A DNA stretch of 64,000 bases. It comes from an uncultured Lachnospiraceae bacterium (GTDB lineage Bacteria; Bacillota; Clostridia; Lachnospirales; Lachnospiraceae). The position numbers and the translations under genes are program-made. Within the stretch, counting starts at the first letter, position 1, and every line of letters begins with the position of its first letter. The notes below the pieces were generated by a model that did not search any database, had not been told where the DNA came from, and worked only from the letters and a program-made list of their open reading frames with translations. The DNA lies in assembly GCA_947626915.1 (NCBI GenBank), contig CANQUA010000004.1, positions 1 through 64,000 of the forward strand. Direction: 5' to 3'. Below, piece after piece: positions 19,412 to 30,230 of this stretch.

Positions 19412-20527
19412 TCAGCCGAGCAGCGCGGCAATGGTCAGGAAAAGCGCCAGTCCCGCTGCATTTACCAGGGAGAAAAAGCCCAGATATCCGGCCCCGTCTG
19501 CGCGGTCGGTCTTCATGTAAAGACGGAACGAGATCAGGCTCGCCAGGGAGGCGATCGGGGTTCCCAGGCCGCCGAGGTCGGTACCCAGAAGCAGCGCCCG
19601 CCAGTCTTCGGTGAAACCGGAAAGCAGTACGGCGGCGGGGACATTGCTGATGACCTGGCTGGCCAGCGCGGAGGTCAGAAGCGCCTGGCGGTTCAGGAGA
19701 TTCTGAAGAAAACTGTGAACCACGCCGATTGCCCCGATATTTCCGGCGAAGATAAAGAAACAGACGAAGGTCAGCAGCAGGCCGTAGTCCATGGTCCGGT
19801 AAAGCGCGCGGTCCTCAATGAAAACCGCCGCGCAGACGATGAGGAGCAGCAGCCCGTAATGCAGTACGCGGAACACGGACAGGAGGCATAATAAAAACAG
19901 AGCCAGATAAATGAAAATGGGAGTTTTATCCGCCGCCTGGGCGTCGTCCGGAAGAGAAACGGCCAGCTCGCCTTTGGGACAGGCCAGGACGCAGCCCGCC
20001 AGAAGCGGCAGAGCCAGGATCGTGTAGGGCAGCACAGTCCCGAAAAATTCTCCCGCTGTCAGGTGAAAGGCGGAATACAGAAAAAGATTCTGGGGATTTC
20101 CCACAGCCGTGGCCATGCTTCCCAGATTGGCGGCGACGGTCTGCAGCACGATGACGAAGATCAGAAACCGCTGTTCTCCGGTCAGCTCCAGGATCAGGAC
20201 CGCGAACGGTACGAACGTGATCAGGGCCACGTCGTTCGTCACCAGCATGGAAGAGAAAAAGGGCAGCAGGATCAGCAGCAGGAACAGTTTCCGCCGCTGC
20301 ATCCGGCCGTTCAGCAGACGGGCCGCCAGCCAGTTGAAAAGGCCGTGGCGCTGGAGCCCGGCTACGACCGCCATCAGGGAGAAGAGCAGGGCCAGGACCC
20401 GGAAATCGATGTAACCGATATAAGCGGCGGACGGCGGCACAAAAAACATGGAGAGGAGCGCGCAGACGGCGGAGACCGTCAGAACGGGCTCTTTTTTGAT
20501 CGCATTATGTAAGAAATGATGTTTCAT
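19412..20527 (-). CDS. SLC13/ArsB-like anion transporter family membrane protein
   Basis: Polytopic; ATAVGNPQNLFLYS and GTDLGGLGTPIASLAS motifs typical of the IT superfamily. Confidence 0.85.
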   Translation of the reverse strand: MKHHFLHNAIKKEPVLTVSAVCALLSMFFVPPSAAYIGYIDFRVLALLFSLMAVVAGLQRHGLFNWLAARLLNGRMQRRKLFLLLILLPFFSSMLVTNDVALITFVPFAVLILELTGEQRFLIFVIVLQTVAANLGSMATAVGNPQNLFLYSAFHLTAGEFFGTVLPYTILALPLLAGCVLACPKGELAVSLPDDAQAADKTPIFIYLALFLLCLLSVFRVLHYGLLLLIVCAAVFIEDRALYRTMDYGLLLTFVCFFIFAGNIGAIGVVHSFLQNLLNRQALLTSALASQVISNVPAAVLLSGFTEDWRALLLGTDLGGLGTPIASLASLISFRLYMKTDRADGAGYLGFFSLVNAAGLALFLTIAALLG

Positions 20528-20697
20528 GATAGTTTTCCTTTCTGCGGACGCCGGGACCGTTTAGCGGGCCGGGACTTATGCGTCGGGCATATGTATTGTA
20601 AGGCAAAATCCGTAACAGCGCCAGTCTTTTTTGAGCGGATCGACCAAAAAATTTTTCTTGAATACCTCAAAAATACTCCTAAAATATCGGCATATTC

Positions 20698-20725
20698 TTG
20701 ATTTTTATACCATGTGTGGTATAAT
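20698..20725 (+). promoter_or_regulatory. Promoter with overlapping palindrome upstream of the ter cluster
   Basis: TTGATT - 16 nt - TATAAT; ATACCA-TGTG-TGGTAT palindrome at 20707-20722. Confidence 0.65.
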
Positions 20726-20825
20726 GATGTCGGAACTTGTTGAAATGGTTCCGTTCTGACGGTTCATTATTTACCGAAGGGGTTTATTGCCGGTTTATTT
20801 TGATGACTTAAACAAAGGAGGTTAA

Positions 20826-20876
20826 ATGAGCCATTCTTTTTGGTATGAATGCCGGCGCCCGGCAGTTCGGGAATAA
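20826..20876 (+). CDS. Candidate 16-aa leader peptide MSHSFWYECRRPAVRE
   Basis: AAAGGAGG SD 5 nt upstream of the ATG; lies in the leader of the ter cluster. Confidence 0.35.
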   Translation: MSHSFWYECRRPAVRE

Positions 20877-20967
20877 TCCGCAGATTGAAAATGATACTGT
20901 TCTCAAGGATCCGGGGGTTGGATCTTGATTCCAGTATATAAAATTTACATGAAACGGAGAGTTCATT

Positions 20968-21615
20968 ATGGCAGATTTTGTACGAAGATTACCGGTGTAT
21001 TTGCTGCTTGACTGTTCTGGATCGATGATGGGCGAGCCGATTGAGGCGGTGAAGCAGGGGGTCAAGGCGTTGATCTCCGAGTTGAGGAGCGATCCGCAGG
21101 CGCTGGAGACGGCGTATCTGTCGGTGATCACCTTTGACAGTTCGGCCCGCCAGGTTCTGCCGCTGACCGAGCTGATGCTGTTTAAGGAGCCCGAGATCCA
21201 CGCGAGCGGCGCGACGGCCCTTGGCAAGGCGCTGAACGTCCTGATCGACTGCATCAACAGCGAGGTCCGCAAGTCCACAGAAACGCAGAAAGGCGACTGG
21301 CGGCCGCTGGTATTTATCCTGACGGACGGTTCGCCTACGGATATCGAAGCGTTCCGGGAAGCGGCCCAGAAGCTGAAGACCGTGAAGGCTGCCAATATCA
21401 TTGCCTGTGCGGCCGGTTCCAACGCGAACACTTCCTATTTAAAAGAGATCACGGAGAACGTGCTGATGATGAATACCCTGTCCGCAGGCGACATGGCGCA
21501 GTTCTTCGCCTGGGCGTCCGGCTCGATCAAGATGTCTTCCAAGAGCCTGGACGCGAAGCCGGGCGGAGCGATCGAGCTGCCTCCGCCTCCTCAGGGCTTT
21601 GTGGTCGTCCCGTGA
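20968..21615 (+). CDS. VWA domain protein, TerY-like
   Basis: LLLDCSGSMMGEP MIDAS motif, FILTDGSPTD. Confidence 0.93.
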   Translation: MADFVRRLPVYLLLDCSGSMMGEPIEAVKQGVKALISELRSDPQALETAYLSVITFDSSARQVLPLTELMLFKEPEIHASGATALGKALNVLIDCINSEVRKSTETQKGDWRPLVFILTDGSPTDIEAFREAAQKLKTVKAANIIACAAGSNANTSYLKEITENVLMMNTLSAGDMAQFFAWASGSIKMSSKSLDAKPGGAIELPPPPQGFVVVP

Positions 21616-21644
21616 CCGGCCCGGCCGGATAGGAGGGCCTGACT

Positions 21645-23312
21645 ATGTCGGATGAGAAATATGAGTATGATATCCCGGAGCCGGAAGAGACGCTGACGGA
21701 GGATGGGGATTTGATGCCGGCAGAAGCGGAGGGTTTCCCGGGATCGGCGCTGCAGACGGGCGAACGGGAGGCTATGGCTGCCCCGGTACCGTCTGGGGAA
21801 GAGGAAGACGGGGCGGTCCCGGAGCCGCCGGAAAAAGGAATTGCAGCGGCCCCGGTATCGTTTGCGAAGGAAAAAGGTGCTGCAGATTTGGCGTTATCTG
21901 CGAAAGAAAGAAACGCTGAGGAAGCGGCCCCGTCTGCGGAGGAAAAACCCGCCGCAGACTTGGCGCCCTCTGCGGCAGAAGGAAATACTGCGGCCCCGGC
22001 GCCATCCGCGACAGAAAAAACCGCCGCGGTTTCGCCGGACTCTTCCGCATCATCCGGAGAGAAAAAAGATGCCGCGGTTTTGGAGAAACCGAAGGCGCTG
22101 AGCGACGAGGCGGTGCTCAAGCACACGGCGTCCCTGTGGAAATATCTCCCGGTCCCGGAGACGGAACCGGATCCCATGCCGGAGTACAGAAGCAGTGTGA
22201 AACAGTATCCCGGCAGCCGGGTGATCGCCGCGCGGGTCCGCGGAAAGAAGCACAAGCACGAGGGGACCAACTGCGACGACTGGTTCGAAACCGCCAGTTA
22301 CGGAAGGATCACATTTGCCGCCGTTTCCGACGGCGCGGGATCGAAGAAATTTTCCCGGGTCGGCGCGCGGGAATCCTGCAGGGCGGCGGTTGGATACCTG
22401 GCCGCTTCTTTTGAAAAGCTGTTTTCCGACAGCCCGCAGATGGCGAAAGACCTGAAGCTCCCGCTTTCGGAAGCCGGATGTATGGAGGCCTGCCGGATCC
22501 TGGCGGGGACCGTGCAGCGGTCGGTGATGAAAGCTTATGAGGCGGTGGAAGCCGCGTATTATTCCAGGGCGGCGGACCCGGCTTACGGGAAATTGCTGGG
22601 CCGGAGCCTGGACCTGAAAGATTTTTCCGGGACGCTGCTGATTGCGGTCCTGATCCCTGTCAGCGAAACCGGGAAGGAGCATCTGGTGATCACCTGTCAG
22701 ATCGGCGACGGGATGATCGCGATGCTGAATACAAAGGGAGAGTTCGGCAATTCCCTGAAGCTGATGGGAGTTCCCGACAGCGGAGATTTTTCCGGCGAAA
22801 CGGAATTTCTGACTTCCTCCCAGATGAAAACGCCGGAAGCGCTGCAAAAGCGGACGAAGATATCGAGAAGCGCTGTCGATACGGTTCTGCTCATGAGCGA
22901 CGGCGTGGCCGACGATTATTTCCCCAATGAGACGGAGATGCGCCGGCTGTATTACGACCTGATTGTCAATGGGATCCTGGACCGGACCGGCCGGACCGTT
23001 TCCGCCGCGGCGCTGACGGCGGAGCAGATTAAGCTGCTGAAACGGATCCCGGACCCGCTGGAATTCCCGTGGGTGAACGACCAGCAGGTGCTGGTGCCGG
23101 TTCAGTATACAAGGCGGATCTGTGCGGCTATGGGACTGTCGCTGGAGGACCTTTGGAATGATCCGACGGCGCTGGAGCTGGCCCGCATGGAGCTTTTGGG
23201 AATGCGCAGGCCGGAAGCTTCCGACGCCGGCGAGCAGCTTAAGATCTGGCTGGACAATTATGCGGAGAGAGGTTCCTTTGACGATCGGACCCTGGTAGCG
23301 GTGACATTGTAA
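21645..23312 (+). CDS. PP2C-like Ser/Thr phosphatase with low-complexity N-terminus
   Basis: GTNCDDWFE, FAAVSDGAGS, LLMSDGVADDY; adjacent to VWA and kinase genes. Confidence 0.88.
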   Translation: MSDEKYEYDIPEPEETLTEDGDLMPAEAEGFPGSALQTGEREAMAAPVPSGEEEDGAVPEPPEKGIAAAPVSFAKEKGAADLALSAKERNAEEAAPSAEEKPAADLAPSAAEGNTAAPAPSATEKTAAVSPDSSASSGEKKDAAVLEKPKALSDEAVLKHTASLWKYLPVPETEPDPMPEYRSSVKQYPGSRVIAARVRGKKHKHEGTNCDDWFETASYGRITFAAVSDGAGSKKFSRVGARESCRAAVGYLAASFEKLFSDSPQMAKDLKLPLSEAGCMEACRILAGTVQRSVMKAYEAVEAAYYSRAADPAYGKLLGRSLDLKDFSGTLLIAVLIPVSETGKEHLVITCQIGDGMIAMLNTKGEFGNSLKLMGVPDSGDFSGETEFLTSSQMKTPEALQKRTKISRSAVDTVLLMSDGVADDYFPNETEMRRLYYDLIVNGILDRTGRTVSAAALTAEQIKLLKRIPDPLEFPWVNDQQVLVPVQYTRRICAAMGLSLEDLWNDPTALELARMELLGMRRPEASDAGEQLKIWLDNYAERGSFDDRTLVAVTL

Positions 23313-23325
23313 GGAGGAGGCGGAA

Positions 23326-24813
23326 ATGGATCAGATTGCTGAAGCAACATTGGCGGATGGCCGGAAGCTTCCGTATGTGATCAGGGACAATCCGCCCCGC
23401 GGAGGTATGAAATATACCTATTTTGCGCCGGACCGGTCCTATGTCGTGCAGTTTTTCAATAATCCGGAGACGGCGAGGGATCCCAATCTGAGACGGCGGA
23501 TCGAGGCGATTATCGGCAAATACAATCCGACGCTTTCGGAAGAAGCGGGAGGGGCGAAAGGGAACAATGAGACCATGGCGAAGTATTTCGCGGGAAAATT
23601 CTGCTGGCCGACGGCGATCGTCGAGCAGCCGGAGTTCGGGATCGTGTGTCCCGCCTATCCGCCCAATTACTTCTTCAGCGAAGACGCGTCCGTGATTCCC
23701 GAGCTGAGTCTGGAACTGAAAGGAAAAGATAAAAAGAGCAAATGGTTTACCTCGGCGAAGCTGCGGAGATTTATGAGAGAGACGGAGCTGGGCAATTTCC
23801 GTTCCATGCTCCAGATGTCCATTTCCCTGGCACGCTCGATCCGGCGGATGCACCAGGCGGGGCTGGCCCATTCGGACCTGTCCTCCAATAACGTTCTGGT
23901 GGACCCGGTTACGGGCAGCTGCGTCGTGATTGATATTGATTCCCTGGTGGTGCCCGGTTTGTACCCGCCGGAGGTGATCGGGACCAGCGGCTATATCGCG
24001 CCGGAGGTGCTGGAGACCACGTCGCTGCCGTTCGGAGACCCGGGCAGGCGGCTGCCCAGTTCCTATACGGATCTCCACGCGCTGGCGGTGCTCATTTACG
24101 AGTATCTGCTGCTGCGGCATCCTCTTTCCGGGCCGAAGATTTATTCCCAGGACCCGAATCTGGATGACTACCTGGCGATGGGGCCCAAGGCGCTGTTCAT
24201 CGAACATCCCACGGACCGGAGCAACCGTCCCGGCGATCTCGGCGTGACGATCAGGGATCTGGGTCCGGCTCTGCAGACTCTGTTTTTGCGGGCGTTTGTG
24301 GACGGCCTGCACAATCCTGACGAGCGGCCGACAGCGCTGGAGTGGGAGAAAGCGCTGGTGAAGACCTGGGATTTGCTGCAGCAATGCGAGAATCCGGACT
24401 GCGCCGCCAAATGGTTCATCCTTTACGACCCGCGGAATCCGGTTTGCCCATTCTGCGGGCGTCCGATCGACCGCCGCAACATTGTCCGGCTGCATTTAAA
24501 GAGTCCGCTCCGCGGGCGCTCCGGCCAGTGGTCTCCGGCAGGAGAGGTCAATGTGTACCACAACATGCCGCTGTTTAAATGGCACGTGTTCGCCAACACA
24601 TTTCCGGACGAGAAAGCGGACCGCAGCCTGATGGCTTACGTGTGCAGGCACCAGGGGCAGTGGCTTCTGGTGAATCACAATATCCAGGGCATGATTTCCC
24701 CCAGCGGCAATCTGGTGCCGGCGGGGCAGGCGGTCCTTTTAAAGGACGGCGCGGTGTTCCGGATGTCCGGCGAGGACAGGGGACTGTTGGTAGAGGTATC
24801 CTGCGGCAGATGA
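23326..24813 (+). CDS. Ser/Thr protein kinase-like protein with zinc ribbon
   Basis: HSDLSSNNVLVDP catalytic loop, VIDIDSL, GYIAPEV, C-terminal CENPDCAAKW...CPFCGRP. Confidence 0.9.
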   Translation: MDQIAEATLADGRKLPYVIRDNPPRGGMKYTYFAPDRSYVVQFFNNPETARDPNLRRRIEAIIGKYNPTLSEEAGGAKGNNETMAKYFAGKFCWPTAIVEQPEFGIVCPAYPPNYFFSEDASVIPELSLELKGKDKKSKWFTSAKLRRFMRETELGNFRSMLQMSISLARSIRRMHQAGLAHSDLSSNNVLVDPVTGSCVVIDIDSLVVPGLYPPEVIGTSGYIAPEVLETTSLPFGDPGRRLPSSYTDLHALAVLIYEYLLLRHPLSGPKIYSQDPNLDDYLAMGPKALFIEHPTDRSNRPGDLGVTIRDLGPALQTLFLRAFVDGLHNPDERPTALEWEKALVKTWDLLQQCENPDCAAKWFILYDPRNPVCPFCGRPIDRRNIVRLHLKSPLRGRSGQWSPAGEVNVYHNMPLFKWHVFANTFPDEKADRSLMAYVCRHQGQWLLVNHNIQGMISPSGNLVPAGQAVLLKDGAVFRMSGEDRGLLVEVSCGR

Positions 24814-25036
24814 CAAAAAACAACCAGAGGAGAGGCATATGTGGGGCTCTGTTTCGGAATCTCAACCGCACAATGGATTTCTCTGATGATTTTTATGTAT
24901 TATATCTGGAAGAAGGTTAAAATTATAAGAAATTCTGCAAAGATTCAGCCGGCAGACATTTCGTAATTTTTTCTGATTCCACCGTGGGGATGCGTGCTGT
25001 ATTTGCACCAATTTAATCATAGGAAAGGAAAAAACA

Positions 25037-27625
25037 ATGAAACTAACTGGTTTAACATCGCAGCAGGTTGAAGAGAGCCGGCAGAAGCACGGTTCCAACA
25101 CGCTTACGCAGATTCCGCCGGATCCGTTATGGAAAAAGATCCTGGAGGGATTTAAGGATCCCATGATCATGATCCTTTTGGTGGCAATGGTCGTGCAGAT
25201 CGTTCTGTTCTTCCTGGGACAGGCGGAATGGTTCGAGCCGGTGGGTATTTTGATCGCGATCATGATCGCCAACGGCGTCGCTTCCTTCAGCGAGAACAAG
25301 CAGGAGGGCAAGGCTTCCGCGCTGAAGGCGGAGGAGGAAGCCAAGGAGATGGCCAAGGTGGTCCGCGACGGCAAGCTCCAGGAGATCCACGTGAGCGAAG
25401 TGGTCGTGGGAGACATCGTGTATCTCCAGGCAGGCGACAAGATATCTGCTGACGGCGAGATCGTTGACGGCGCGGTCAAGGTCGATCAGGCCGCCTTAAA
25501 CGGCGAGACCGAGGAGGCGGACAAGATCCCGCTTCCGGCAGGGCAGACCTATAATATCAAGGATCTGCTGAACAAATATTACGCTTACCGCGGCACGGTT
25601 GTCTGCGGCGGCGAGGCTTACATGGAAGTGAAGGTCGTTGGCGATAAGACCCTCTTCGGCGAACTGGCGCTGGAGGTGCAGGAGGATACCCGCGAGACGC
25701 CTCTGCAGGTCAAGCTGGGCAAGCTGGCGCAGCAGATTTCGACCTTTGGCTATGTGGGAGCGATCTGCATCGTGGTCGGCGTTCTGGCGAAAACGCTTCT
25801 GAGCGGCCAGATCCCCGCAAATATCTACGAGTGGATCCGCCTGATCATGGACGCGGTTACGGTTGCCGTTACGATCATCGTCTGCGCGGTGCCGGAAGGA
25901 CTTCCGATGCTGACTTCGATCCTGCTTTCGTTCCAGAGCCTGAAAATGGCGAAGGATAACGTCCTGGTCCGGAAGATCAACGGTCTGGAGACCGCGGGCA
26001 GCCTGAGCATTCTGTTCAGCGATAAGACCGGTACCATCACCGAGGGCCGTCTGTCCGTCGTCGAGATGGCGACCGGCAATGTCACGGTGTTCGATGCGCT
26101 GAAGAAAATGCCGATGGCGCTGGCGATGGAAGTGATCACCGGCATCGGCGTCAATAACAGCGCCATGGTGAGCAACGGCTCGATCATCGGCGGCAACAGC
26201 ACGGACCGCGCGCTGATGGCGTTTTTGAACTCTTCCGACGCGGTCAAATCCGTCAACCGGGACGAGGTCAAGAATTTCAACGCGTTCGATTCCAATAAGA
26301 AGAGCTCCAGCGTGACCATTACCCGCGGCGGCAAGACCATTACGTACGTAAAAGGCGCCCCCGAGAAGATCATCGAGAGATGCACGCATTATATCGATGA
26401 GAAGGGCAATGTCAAAGAGCTTACCGAGAAAAATTATCTGACTGCTTATATCGACACCCAGGCCGGCCGCTCCATGAGACTTCTGGCGGTGGCGAAAGCC
26501 GACGGCGAAGGCGACGACGGCGCGCTGACCCTGATCTGCGTCATCAGCATCCGCGACAATGTCCGCAAGGAGGCCGTGGATGCGATCAAGGAAGTGCAGA
26601 ACGCGGGCATCCAGGTCGTCATGGTAACCGGCGACCGCAAGGAGACCGCGGTGGCGATCGCAAAGGAAGCGGGACTTCTGACCAGCAGCGAAGACGTGGC
26701 CCTGACTTCCGCGGAAATGGCGGAGAAGACAGACGACGAGCTGAAAGCGATTCTGCCGCATCTGCGCGTCGTATCCCGGGCCCTGCCGACGGACAAGAGC
26801 CGTCTGGTCCGGATCGCCCAGGACCTGAACCTGGTAGTCGGCATGACCGGCGACGGCGTCAACGATTCCCCGGCCCTGAAGAAGGCCGACGTGGGCTTCG
26901 CCATGGGCAGCGGCACCGAGGTCGCGAAGGAAGCGGGCGATATCACAATTCTGGACGACAATTTCTCCTCGATTGAGAAAGCCATCCTGTACGGCAGGAC
27001 CATGTTCAAGAGCATCCGCAAGTTCCTGGTCTTCCAGCTGACGGTCAACGTAGCGGCTGTGCTGACCTGCTTCATCGGACCGCTTCTGGGTGAAAACGTG
27101 ATCATGACCGTGATCCAGCTGCTGCTGGTGAACCTGGCCATGGATACGCTGGCGGCCATCGCGTTCGGCAGCGAGCCCGCTCTGGGCGAGTATATGAAGG
27201 ACAAGCCGATCCCCCGTTCCGCCAGCATTATCAGCAAGGAGATGCTGGTTGAGATCGTGATCAGCGCCCTTTATATCACATTCATCTGCCTGAGCATTCT
27301 GTTTGTGCCGCCGATCCGGGGACTTTTCGGAGACGTGGACGTGACGTATCTGAAATCCGCGGTGTTCGCTACGTTTATGATGGCGATTACCTTTAACGGC
27401 TTTAACGCGAGAACCGGCCATGTCAATCCGTTCGAGGGCATCGGACGGAACCGGAATTTCCTGCTGGTCATGCTCTCCATCTTTGTCATGCAGTTCATTT
27501 TCGTTACGTTTGGCGGAAGCGTGCTGAGCGTGGAAGCGCTGAGCCCGCAGGCGTGGCTGACCTGCCTTGTGATGGCGTTTTTGGTCATACCGATCGATAT
27601 GATCCGGAAGCTGGTCATGCGCTGA
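25037..27625 (+). CDS. P-type ATPase, Ca2+-translocating-like
   Basis: SDKTGTITEG phosphorylation motif, VTGDRKETAVAIAKEAG, MTGDGVNDSPALKKADVGFAMG. Confidence 0.93.
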   Translation: MKLTGLTSQQVEESRQKHGSNTLTQIPPDPLWKKILEGFKDPMIMILLVAMVVQIVLFFLGQAEWFEPVGILIAIMIANGVASFSENKQEGKASALKAEEEAKEMAKVVRDGKLQEIHVSEVVVGDIVYLQAGDKISADGEIVDGAVKVDQAALNGETEEADKIPLPAGQTYNIKDLLNKYYAYRGTVVCGGEAYMEVKVVGDKTLFGELALEVQEDTRETPLQVKLGKLAQQISTFGYVGAICIVVGVLAKTLLSGQIPANIYEWIRLIMDAVTVAVTIIVCAVPEGLPMLTSILLSFQSLKMAKDNVLVRKINGLETAGSLSILFSDKTGTITEGRLSVVEMATGNVTVFDALKKMPMALAMEVITGIGVNNSAMVSNGSIIGGNSTDRALMAFLNSSDAVKSVNRDEVKNFNAFDSNKKSSSVTITRGGKTITYVKGAPEKIIERCTHYIDEKGNVKELTEKNYLTAYIDTQAGRSMRLLAVAKADGEGDDGALTLICVISIRDNVRKEAVDAIKEVQNAGIQVVMVTGDRKETAVAIAKEAGLLTSSEDVALTSAEMAEKTDDELKAILPHLRVVSRALPTDKSRLVRIAQDLNLVVGMTGDGVNDSPALKKADVGFAMGSGTEVAKEAGDITILDDNFSSIEKAILYGRTMFKSIRKFLVFQLTVNVAAVLTCFIGPLLGENVIMTVIQLLLVNLAMDTLAAIAFGSEPALGEYMKDKPIPRSASIISKEMLVEIVISALYITFICLSILFVPPIRGLFGDVDVTYLKSAVFATFMMAITFNGFNARTGHVNPFEGIGRNRNFLLVMLSIFVMQFIFVTFGGSVLSVEALSPQAWLTCLVMAFLVIPIDMIRKLVMR

Positions 27626-27688
27626 TGTTTGAACCCTCGCGGCAGGGATATGCCGTAAAAATAAATTAATTTCAGGAGGTATTGAATC

Positions 27689-28267
27689 ATGGCAGTTAGT
27701 TTGACAAAAGGACAGAAAGTCGATCTTACAAAAGGCAATCCCGGATTGAGCAAGCTGGTTGTCGGCCTGGGCTGGGACACCAATAAGTATGACGGCGGTT
27801 ACGATTTTGACCTTGACGCGGCTGCGTTCCTGCTGGGGGCGGACGGTAAGGTCGCCAGCGATGCGGATTTCGTATTCTACGGCAATCTGAAGCACAGCTC
27901 CGGCAGCGTTGAGCATATGGGGGATAACTTAACGGGCGCAGGCGACGGCGACGACGAGCAGATCAAGATCAATCTGGCGATGGTTCCCGCCAGCGTGGCG
28001 AAGATCGACTTTACCGTGACGATCTATGACGCTGAGGTCCGCAAGCAGAATTTCGGCCAGGTCAGCAACGCGTTTATCCGCGTCGTGGACGAGGGAAGCA
28101 ATACCGAGCTGATCCGCTACGACCTGGGCGAGGATTTCTCCGTTGAGACGGCGGTTGTGGTCGGCGAGATCTACCGCAACAACGGCGAGTGGAAATTCAA
28201 CGCCATCGGCAGCGGCTTTCAGGGCGGCCTGTTCGCTCTCTGCAAGAATTACGGTGTGAACGTCTGA
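27689..28267 (+). CDS. TerD family protein
   Basis: [42 protein letters not shown]. Confidence 0.96.
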   Translation: MAVSLTKGQKVDLTKGNPGLSKLVVGLGWDTNKYDGGYDFDLDAAAFLLGADGKVASDADFVFYGNLKHSSGSVEHMGDNLTGAGDGDDEQIKINLAMVPASVAKIDFTVTIYDAEVRKQNFGQVSNAFIRVVDEGSNTELIRYDLGEDFSVETAVVVGEIYRNNGEWKFNAIGSGFQGGLFALCKNYGVNV

Positions 28268-28295
28268 GTTTTCGGCATCGGAGGTTCGCAAAACA

Positions 28296-28889
28296 ATGGC
28301 TGTAGAACTTAGAAAAGGTCAAAAGGTAAATCTGGAAAAGCACGGCTCTTCCATGGGGGAGATTCTGATCAACCTTAACTGGAGCCAGCCTGTGAAAAAA
28401 GGCGGTTTCTTCGCGCCGAAGCCGAAGCCCATCGATCTGGATCTGGGCTGCCTCTTTGAACTGCAGAACGGCGTCAAGGGATGTGTGCAGGCTCTGGGCA
28501 ATTCGTTCGGGAGCCTGAACAGTCTCCCGTATATCGCTTTGGACGGGGATGACCGGACCGGTTCCTCCGCAGGGGGCGAGAACCTCCGCGTAAACGGCGC
28601 GATGATCCGCGAGATCCGGCGGATCCTGATCTTTACGTTCATTTATGAGGGGGCCGCCAACTGGCGCGAGGCCAATGGAATCGTGACCGTCAAATGTCCC
28701 GGCAGCCAGGATGTGATCGTGCGGATGGACGAGTACGGCAGCAGCCAGCGCATGTGCGCGATCGCGCTCCTGGAGAACAGCAATAACGAGACGTTCAGCG
28801 CAGAGAAGATCGTTCGGTTCTTTAACGGTCATTCGGAGATGGACAAGGCGTTTAACTGGGGACTTCGCTGGACGCCCGGAAGAAAGTGA
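28296..28889 (+). CDS. TerD-related (TerA-like) protein
   Basis: MAVELRKGQKVNLEK, ILINLNWSQP, ALDGDDRTG: diverged TerD fold. Confidence 0.85.
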   Translation: MAVELRKGQKVNLEKHGSSMGEILINLNWSQPVKKGGFFAPKPKPIDLDLGCLFELQNGVKGCVQALGNSFGSLNSLPYIALDGDDRTGSSAGGENLRVNGAMIREIRRILIFTFIYEGAANWREANGIVTVKCPGSQDVIVRMDEYGSSQRMCAIALLENSNNETFSAEKIVRFFNGHSEMDKAFNWGLRWTPGRK

Positions 28890-28898
28890 GTTATCTGA

Positions 28899-29585
28899 AT
28901 GAGGTATGAGATTCTTTATCAGGACGCGTTCCCTGTGATAAAGGCCGACCTGCAGCAGGGGGAATCCATCAAAGCCGAGTCGGACGCGATGATCTCGATG
29001 TCCGCGACGCTGGATGTAAACGGCTCCATGGGGGGCAATCTGCTGGGCGGCATTGCGCGGCGCGTTCTGGCAGGAGAAAAATTTTTCTTTCAGACGATCG
29101 TAGCCAGCAGGGGGCCGGGGACTGTGCTTCTCGGACATCCCCTGCCCGGCGGCATTATCGATGTGGAACTGGACGGCACGTATAATCTGCGCGTCCAGAA
29201 GGACGGATTTCTGGCGGGGACGGAGGGAATCCAGGTGGACACGGTGATGCAGAACCTGGTCCAGGGACTGTTTTCACGGGAAGGGTTCTTCGTCGTGAAC
29301 GTACACGGCCGGGGAACCGTGTTCCTCAGCAGCTACGGAGCGATCCACGCGATCAATCTGGGACCCGGCGAGGAGGTCATCATCGACAACGGACATCTGG
29401 TCGCCTGGCCGGATTATATGAACTACCGGATCGAGAAAGCTTCCAACGGCTGGATTTCCAGCATTATGTCGGGAGAGTGCCTGGTGTGCCGTTTCCGAGG
29501 ACCCGGCGTGGTCCTGATCCAGACGCGGAATCCGGATTCGTTCAAAGACTGGATCCGCTCCATGGTTCCGACCAACAATAACTAA
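28899..29585 (+). CDS. AIM24 family protein
   Basis: Beta-rich protein with GEEVIIDNGHLVAW and RFRGPGVVLIQTRN. Confidence 0.88.
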   Translation: MRYEILYQDAFPVIKADLQQGESIKAESDAMISMSATLDVNGSMGGNLLGGIARRVLAGEKFFFQTIVASRGPGTVLLGHPLPGGIIDVELDGTYNLRVQKDGFLAGTEGIQVDTVMQNLVQGLFSREGFFVVNVHGRGTVFLSSYGAIHAINLGPGEEVIIDNGHLVAWPDYMNYRIEKASNGWISSIMSGECLVCRFRGPGVVLIQTRNPDSFKDWIRSMVPTNNN

Positions 29586-29610
29586 TCTGAGGTAAAGGAG
29601 GCAGAATAAA

Positions 29611-30201
29611 ATGCCTGTTAATCTGCAAAAAGGACAGAAAGTAGAACTTCGCAAAGCCAACGGCGGCGTGCTCCGCACGGTCATGGTAGGTCTGGGATGG
29701 GACGAGGTGAAGCAGTCCCGCGGCTTTTTTGCGCCGAAGCCCCAGGACATTGACTGCGACGCCTCCGCGTTTTTGTGCGTCAACGGACGCATCCAGAGCA
29801 ACGACGACATTGTATATTTCAACAATCTGGTACACAAATCCGGCTGCGTGCGCCATATGGGCGATAACCTGACCGGCGCAGGCGAGGGCGACGACGAGCA
29901 GATCCGCGTCGATCTGGCGAATCTGCCGGCCCAGTACGATAAGATCATCATGGTCGTCAATATTTATCAGGCGGCGCAGCGCAAGCAGCATTTCGGCATG
30001 ATCCAGAATGCGTTCATCCGTGTCTGCGACGCGGAGACGAACCAGGAGCTCTGCAAGTACAATCTGTCGGAGAATTACAACGGAATGACGGCCATGGTAT
30101 TCGGCGAACTGTACCGTTACAACGGAGCGTGGAAATTCAACGCGATCGGCCAGGCGACCCAGGACAACAGCATCGGCGATCTGGCGAGAAGATTCATTTA
30201 A
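29611..30201 (+). CDS. TerD family protein
   Basis: MVGLGWDEVKQ, DNLTGAGEGDDEQIRVDL. Confidence 0.95.
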   Translation: MPVNLQKGQKVELRKANGGVLRTVMVGLGWDEVKQSRGFFAPKPQDIDCDASAFLCVNGRIQSNDDIVYFNNLVHKSGCVRHMGDNLTGAGEGDDEQIRVDLANLPAQYDKIIMVVNIYQAAQRKQHFGMIQNAFIRVCDAETNQELCKYNLSENYNGMTAMVFGELYRYNGAWKFNAIGQATQDNSIGDLARRFI

Positions 30202-30230
30202 CGAGATCGGAAAACAGCGGGAGGCAGAAA

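Noticed and set aside
15973-19431. 1152-aa ORF antisense to the surface protein gene
   Set aside because: Shadow ORF of a GC-rich repetitive gene; Arg/Ala-rich low-complexity translation, no domains, while the + strand has signal peptide and clear domains
25496-27916. 806-aa ORF antisense to the P-type ATPase and first terD
   Set aside because: His/Asp/Gln-rich shadow translation; the + strand has unmistakable P-type ATPase motifs
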